64,000 nucleotides of DNA from Burkholderia sp. MS389 (GTDB lineage: Bacteria > Pseudomonadota > Gammaproteobacteria > Burkholderiales > Burkholderiaceae), in NCBI RefSeq assembly GCF_016899425.1, contig NZ_CP045995.1, positions 2,852,001 to 2,916,000 on the forward strand, read 5' to 3'. The notes beneath the pieces were generated by a model. That model was not told the origin of the DNA. It did not search any database and saw nothing but the letters and a program-made list of their open reading frames with translations. This document shows positions 61,451 to 64,000 of the stretch, piece after piece (within the stretch, counting starts at the first letter, position 1; each line of letters opens with the position of its first letter). Both the position numbers and the translations under genes were made by a program.

Positions 61451-62602
61451 TTGAACGCATTTGAGTTTCAGTCGAACAGGTCTACGATCGTCGAGGCCGG
61501 CGCTTCGGCCCGCCTTGGGGAAATCGTCGGCCGGCTGGGCTGTCGCGCGGTCTTTCTCGTGACCGACCGCGGCATCGTCGATAACGGTCTGCTGAAACCG
61601 GCGCTTGATAGCCTCGAGGCAGCCGGCACGGCCGTTACGGTGTATGCGGACGTGCAGGCCGATCCGCCGGCTCACGTTGTGAATAGTGCGGCCGATGCGG
61701 CGGTGTCCGCCCGGGCCGACTGCGTGGTCGGTATCGGCGGCGGTAGCTCGCTCGACGTCGCGAAACTGGTGGCGCTTCTCGCGCGACGGACGGAAAAGCT
61801 CGACGCCGTTTACGGCGTGGGCGTCGCGAAAGGGCCGCGGCTGCCGCTGGTGTTGCTCCCCACGACTGCGGGAACTGGATCCGAGGTCACGCCGATTTCG
61901 ATCGTGACAACCGGAGACGGAGAAAAGAAGGGTGTTGTCTCGCCGATACTGCTGCCGGACATCGCGGTGCTCGACGCGGATTTGACGTTGAGCTTGCCGC
62001 CCGCGGTCACGGCGGCGACGGGCATCGACGCAATGGTTCATGCGATCGAGGCGTACACCAGCAAGCGCCTGAAGAATCCGGTCTCCGATTGCCTCGCGAA
62101 GGAAGCGCTTCGCTTGCTCGGCGCCAACATCGGCGAGGCTTGTGCCAACGGCACCAATCGCGACGCACGCCAGGCAATGCTGCTCGGCGCAATGCTGGCC
62201 GGCCTGGCGTTTGCTAATGCTCCCGTAGCAGGGGTGCACGCGCTGGCCTATCCGGTGGGTGCACGCTTTCATGTTCCGCACGGGCTGTCGAACTCGCTCG
62301 TTCTGCCGGCGGTCATGCGTTTCAACCTCGATGCCGCGGCCGACTGGTATGCGGAGCTTGCCGCCGTTCTGATGCCCGACGTCACGGGAAATACCGGTGC
62401 GCGTGCGAACGCACTGGTCGAGCGGCTGACTGCACTGCCGAAGGCGCTCGGCTTGCCGACGCGGCTGTCTGACGTCGGTATCAGCCGCGGCGATATCGCG
62501 ACACTGGCGGAAGACGCGATGCGTCAAACCCGTCTGCTCGTGAACAACCCGCGCGAGATTTCCCTTCAGGATGCGGCTGCGCTCTACGAGGAGGTTCTGT
62601 GA
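61451..62602 (+). CDS. iron-containing (class III) alcohol dehydrogenase
   Basis: A 383-residue Fe-type dehydrogenase: NAD loop GIGGGSSLDVAK, PTTAGTGSEVTPIS, and metal ligands in TGIDAMVHAIEAY and HALAYPVGARFHVPHGLSN. Maleylacetate reductases belong to the same superfamily, so the substrate cannot be named. TTG start with GGAGGAGC upstream. First gene of an operon with the thioesterase (GTGA overlap) and the CoxG-crotonase gene. Confidence 0.93.
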   Translation: MNAFEFQSNRSTIVEAGASARLGEIVGRLGCRAVFLVTDRGIVDNGLLKPALDSLEAAGTAVTVYADVQADPPAHVVNSAADAAVSARADCVVGIGGGSSLDVAKLVALLARRTEKLDAVYGVGVAKGPRLPLVLLPTTAGTGSEVTPISIVTTGDGEKKGVVSPILLPDIAVLDADLTLSLPPAVTAATGIDAMVHAIEAYTSKRLKNPVSDCLAKEALRLLGANIGEACANGTNRDARQAMLLGAMLAGLAFANAPVAGVHALAYPVGARFHVPHGLSNSLVLPAVMRFNLDAAADWYAELAAVLMPDVTGNTGARANALVERLTALPKALGLPTRLSDVGISRGDIATLAEDAMRQTRLLVNNPREISLQDAAALYEEVL

Positions 62603-63036
62603 CCCAGAAAAAAATGCCGTCGCGTCGCGCCCAATATCCGCACTTCAGCGCCATTCAGACGCGCTGGTCCGACAACGATTCCTACGGGCACGTGAACAAC
62701 GTCGTCTATTACGCGTACTTCGATACGGCGGTCAATCGGCATTTGATTGAACGTGGCGTGCTCGATATTGCAACCAGCCCGATCATCGGGCTCGTGGTCG
62801 ACACGCGTTGCACGTACTTCTCGTCGATCGGCTTTCCCGACGTCGTCCATGTCGGCATGAAGGTCGTGCATCTCGGCAACAGTAGCGTGCGCTACGAGAT
62901 CGCGCTGTTTCGCAACGATGCCGACATGGCTTCGGCGATCGGCGAGTTCGTACACGTCTATGTCGATCGGGCAACGAACGGTCCGGTGCCGATTCCGAAC
63001 GATGTCCGGCAAGTCTTGCGGTCGTTGATGGCCTGA
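62599..63036 (+). CDS. hotdog-fold acyl-CoA thioesterase (4HBT/YbgC type)
   Basis: A 145-residue single-hotdog protein. The motif RWSDNDSYGHVNNVVYYAYF contains the acidic/His active-site region of the 4-hydroxybenzoyl-CoA thioesterase group. GTG start overlapping the dehydrogenase stop. Release of a CoA ester fits the crotonase domain encoded next. Confidence 0.92.
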   Translation: MTQKKMPSRRAQYPHFSAIQTRWSDNDSYGHVNNVVYYAYFDTAVNRHLIERGVLDIATSPIIGLVVDTRCTYFSSIGFPDVVHVGMKVVHLGNSSVRYEIALFRNDADMASAIGEFVHVYVDRATNGPVPIPNDVRQVLRSLMA

Positions 63037-63074
63037 CGCGCCGGTCACAACAGGTGTCCTGGAGGAGAGAACAA

Positions 63075-64000
63075 ATGGAAATGGCAGGAGAGGCACGGTT
63101 GCAGGCATCCCGCGAGACCGTGTGGAACGCGCTCAACGATCCGGCGGTGCTGCAGGCCAGCATCCCGGGGTGCGAAGTGCTCGAGAAGAGTGCCGACAAT
63201 GAATTTACCGCGACGGTGGTGTCGAAGGTCGGGCCGATCAAGGCGCGGTTCGCCGGCAAGGTGACTTTGTCTAATATCGCCGCCCCCGTCAGTTACACGC
63301 TGACGGGTGAAGGGTCCGGCGGCGCGGCAGGCTTCGCGCGTGCTGACATCGACGTGGCGCTCGAAGCGCTGGAGCAGGATGTCACGCTGCTTCGATACGG
63401 CGTCAAGGCGAACGTCGGCGGCAAGCTGGCGCAGTTGGGCTCGCGAATGATCGATGCGGCGGCGCGCAAGTCGGCCGATGATTTCTTCGATCTGTTCGCG
63501 AGGCAGGTCGGCACGAAAGTGGCCAATGGCGAACAGGAGGCGTCGTCATCGACGATGGGCGTCGATGCACTGATGGCGGCTGTGTCGATCGAGCGTCCGC
63601 TCGTTGCGCCGGCTCACGCGGAATTGGCCATCGCCGCCGAACCCGCGGCGCCGCGGCAACGCGTGGAATCCGTCGGCAGCGCTGCGCCGCAGGCTCGCTC
63701 CTCCGGGGCGGACGGCGCACCCGCGATCCCGTTGGCCGATCTTCAGTCGGAGGTGACGGATGCGTTGATGACCGAGAAGATCAAGGTGTGGATCTCCGAT
63801 CAGATCGCGGTCGTCACCTTGAACCGACCGCGCAGCCGCAACGCGATGACATACGGGATGTGGCTCGCGATGCCATCGATTATGGCCGCGCTCGAACGAA
63901 ATCCCGAGGTGCGGGCCGTGTTGCTGACAGGCGCGGGCGACGACTTCTGTGCAGGCGCCGACATCTCCGAGTTCGAGAAAGTGCGCGCCGACGCTGGCCA
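63075..64000 (+). CDS. CoxG-like/enoyl-CoA hydratase fusion, cut by window edge
   Basis: The frame is open from ATG 63075 (GGAGGAG upstream) to the edge, at least 308 residues. Residues about 1-145 are a CoxG/carbon-monoxide-dehydrogenase-subunit-G (START-like) domain: WNALNDPAVLQASIPGCEVL, GPIKARFAGKV, then a helix (DDFFDLFARQVGTK). A Pro/Ala-rich linker (about 160-230) follows, and then a crotonase domain starts: VWISDQIAVVTLNRPRSRNA and DDFCAGADISEFE, with its oxyanion-hole Gly. No stop or frameshift separates the two. CoxG helps membrane docking or maturation of molybdenum hydroxylases; fusion to a crotonase is unusual. Confidence 0.85.
   Translation, partial: MEMAGEARLQASRETVWNALNDPAVLQASIPGCEVLEKSADNEFTATVVSKVGPIKARFAGKVTLSNIAAPVSYTLTGEGSGGAAGFARADIDVALEALEQDVTLLRYGVKANVGGKLAQLGSRMIDAAARKSADDFFDLFARQVGTKVANGEQEASSSTMGVDALMAAVSIERPLVAPAHAELAIAAEPAAPRQRVESVGSAAPQARSSGADGAPAIPLADLQSEVTDALMTEKIKVWISDQIAVVTLNRPRSRNAMTYGMWLAMPSIMAALERNPEVRAVLLTGAGDDFCAGADISEFEKVRADAG

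Noticed and set aside
1..64000. CRISPR array, prophage, integron attC, rRNA or intact transposase
   Set aside because: None found by eye; the only mobile-type signals are the selC-adjacent remnant, the 58-kb scar and the large palindrome.

Overview
The window looks like a stretch of the second chromosome of a Burkholderia cepacia complex bacterium. The evidence is high GC content with G/C-ending codons, a leuCDB-asd-fimV-truA-trpFBA-accD-folC-dedD-cvpA-purF-metZ block, and directly after it a nine-gene block matching the order of the cepacian exopolysaccharide cluster bce-II (bceM to bceU). Species cannot be named from the sequence alone.

Layout. 1-4149: leucine biosynthesis (leuC 3' end, an entericidin-like lipoprotein, leuD, leuB) and asd, preceded by a possible Thr/Ile/Lys-rich leader peptide. 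4249-5493: an isolated flagellar hook protein gene on the minus strand. 6306-19701: a long plus-strand housekeeping run (fimV, truA, trpF, trpB, an orphan DNA methyltransferase, trpA, accD, folC, dedD, cvpA, purF, metZ), with a SAM-II-type riboswitch and terminator before metZ. 19811-34059: the bce-II genes, covering GDP-D-rhamnose synthesis, three acyltransferases, a secreted propeller protein, a flippase, a double glycosyltransferase and a UDP-glucose pyrophosphorylase. They are interrupted by an unlisted 47-residue membrane protein gene.

34317-39407: HU-like protein with a histone-H1-like tail, a broken ABC ATPase fragment, an AadA-type nucleotidyltransferase, a VOC protein, an outer-membrane porin and a YihY-family membrane protein. 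39562-49070: a complete selenoprotein module: selenocysteine-containing formate dehydrogenase fdoGHI with SECIS, fdhE, selA, selB and tRNA-Sec. A 284-bp nested palindrome of unknown nature sits between fdoI and fdhE. The tRNA-Sec 3' end abuts a DUF3800-like gene remnant, suggesting an old integration there.

49996-58253: accessory catabolic genes (helix-turn-helix/citrate-synthase fusion, VOC protein, two MFS transporters, SDR, D-2-hydroxyacid dehydrogenase, enolase-superfamily dehydratase) with palindromic operator candidates and no regulator nearby. 58254-58733 looks like mobile-element debris. 58797-64000: XdhC, a duplicated HxlR regulator, an Fe-type alcohol dehydrogenase, a hotdog thioesterase and a CoxG/enoyl-CoA hydratase fusion cut by the window edge. 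This looks like the start of a CoA-ester or aromatic catabolic cluster with a molybdenum hydroxylase probably beyond the window. xdhC and the dehydrogenase share a 10-bp promoter motif.

No CRISPR array, prophage or intact insertion sequence was seen. The signals I rate as most likely to be new are the nested palindrome at 44274-44557, the asd leader, the shared operator motifs and the in-frame CoxG-crotonase fusion.
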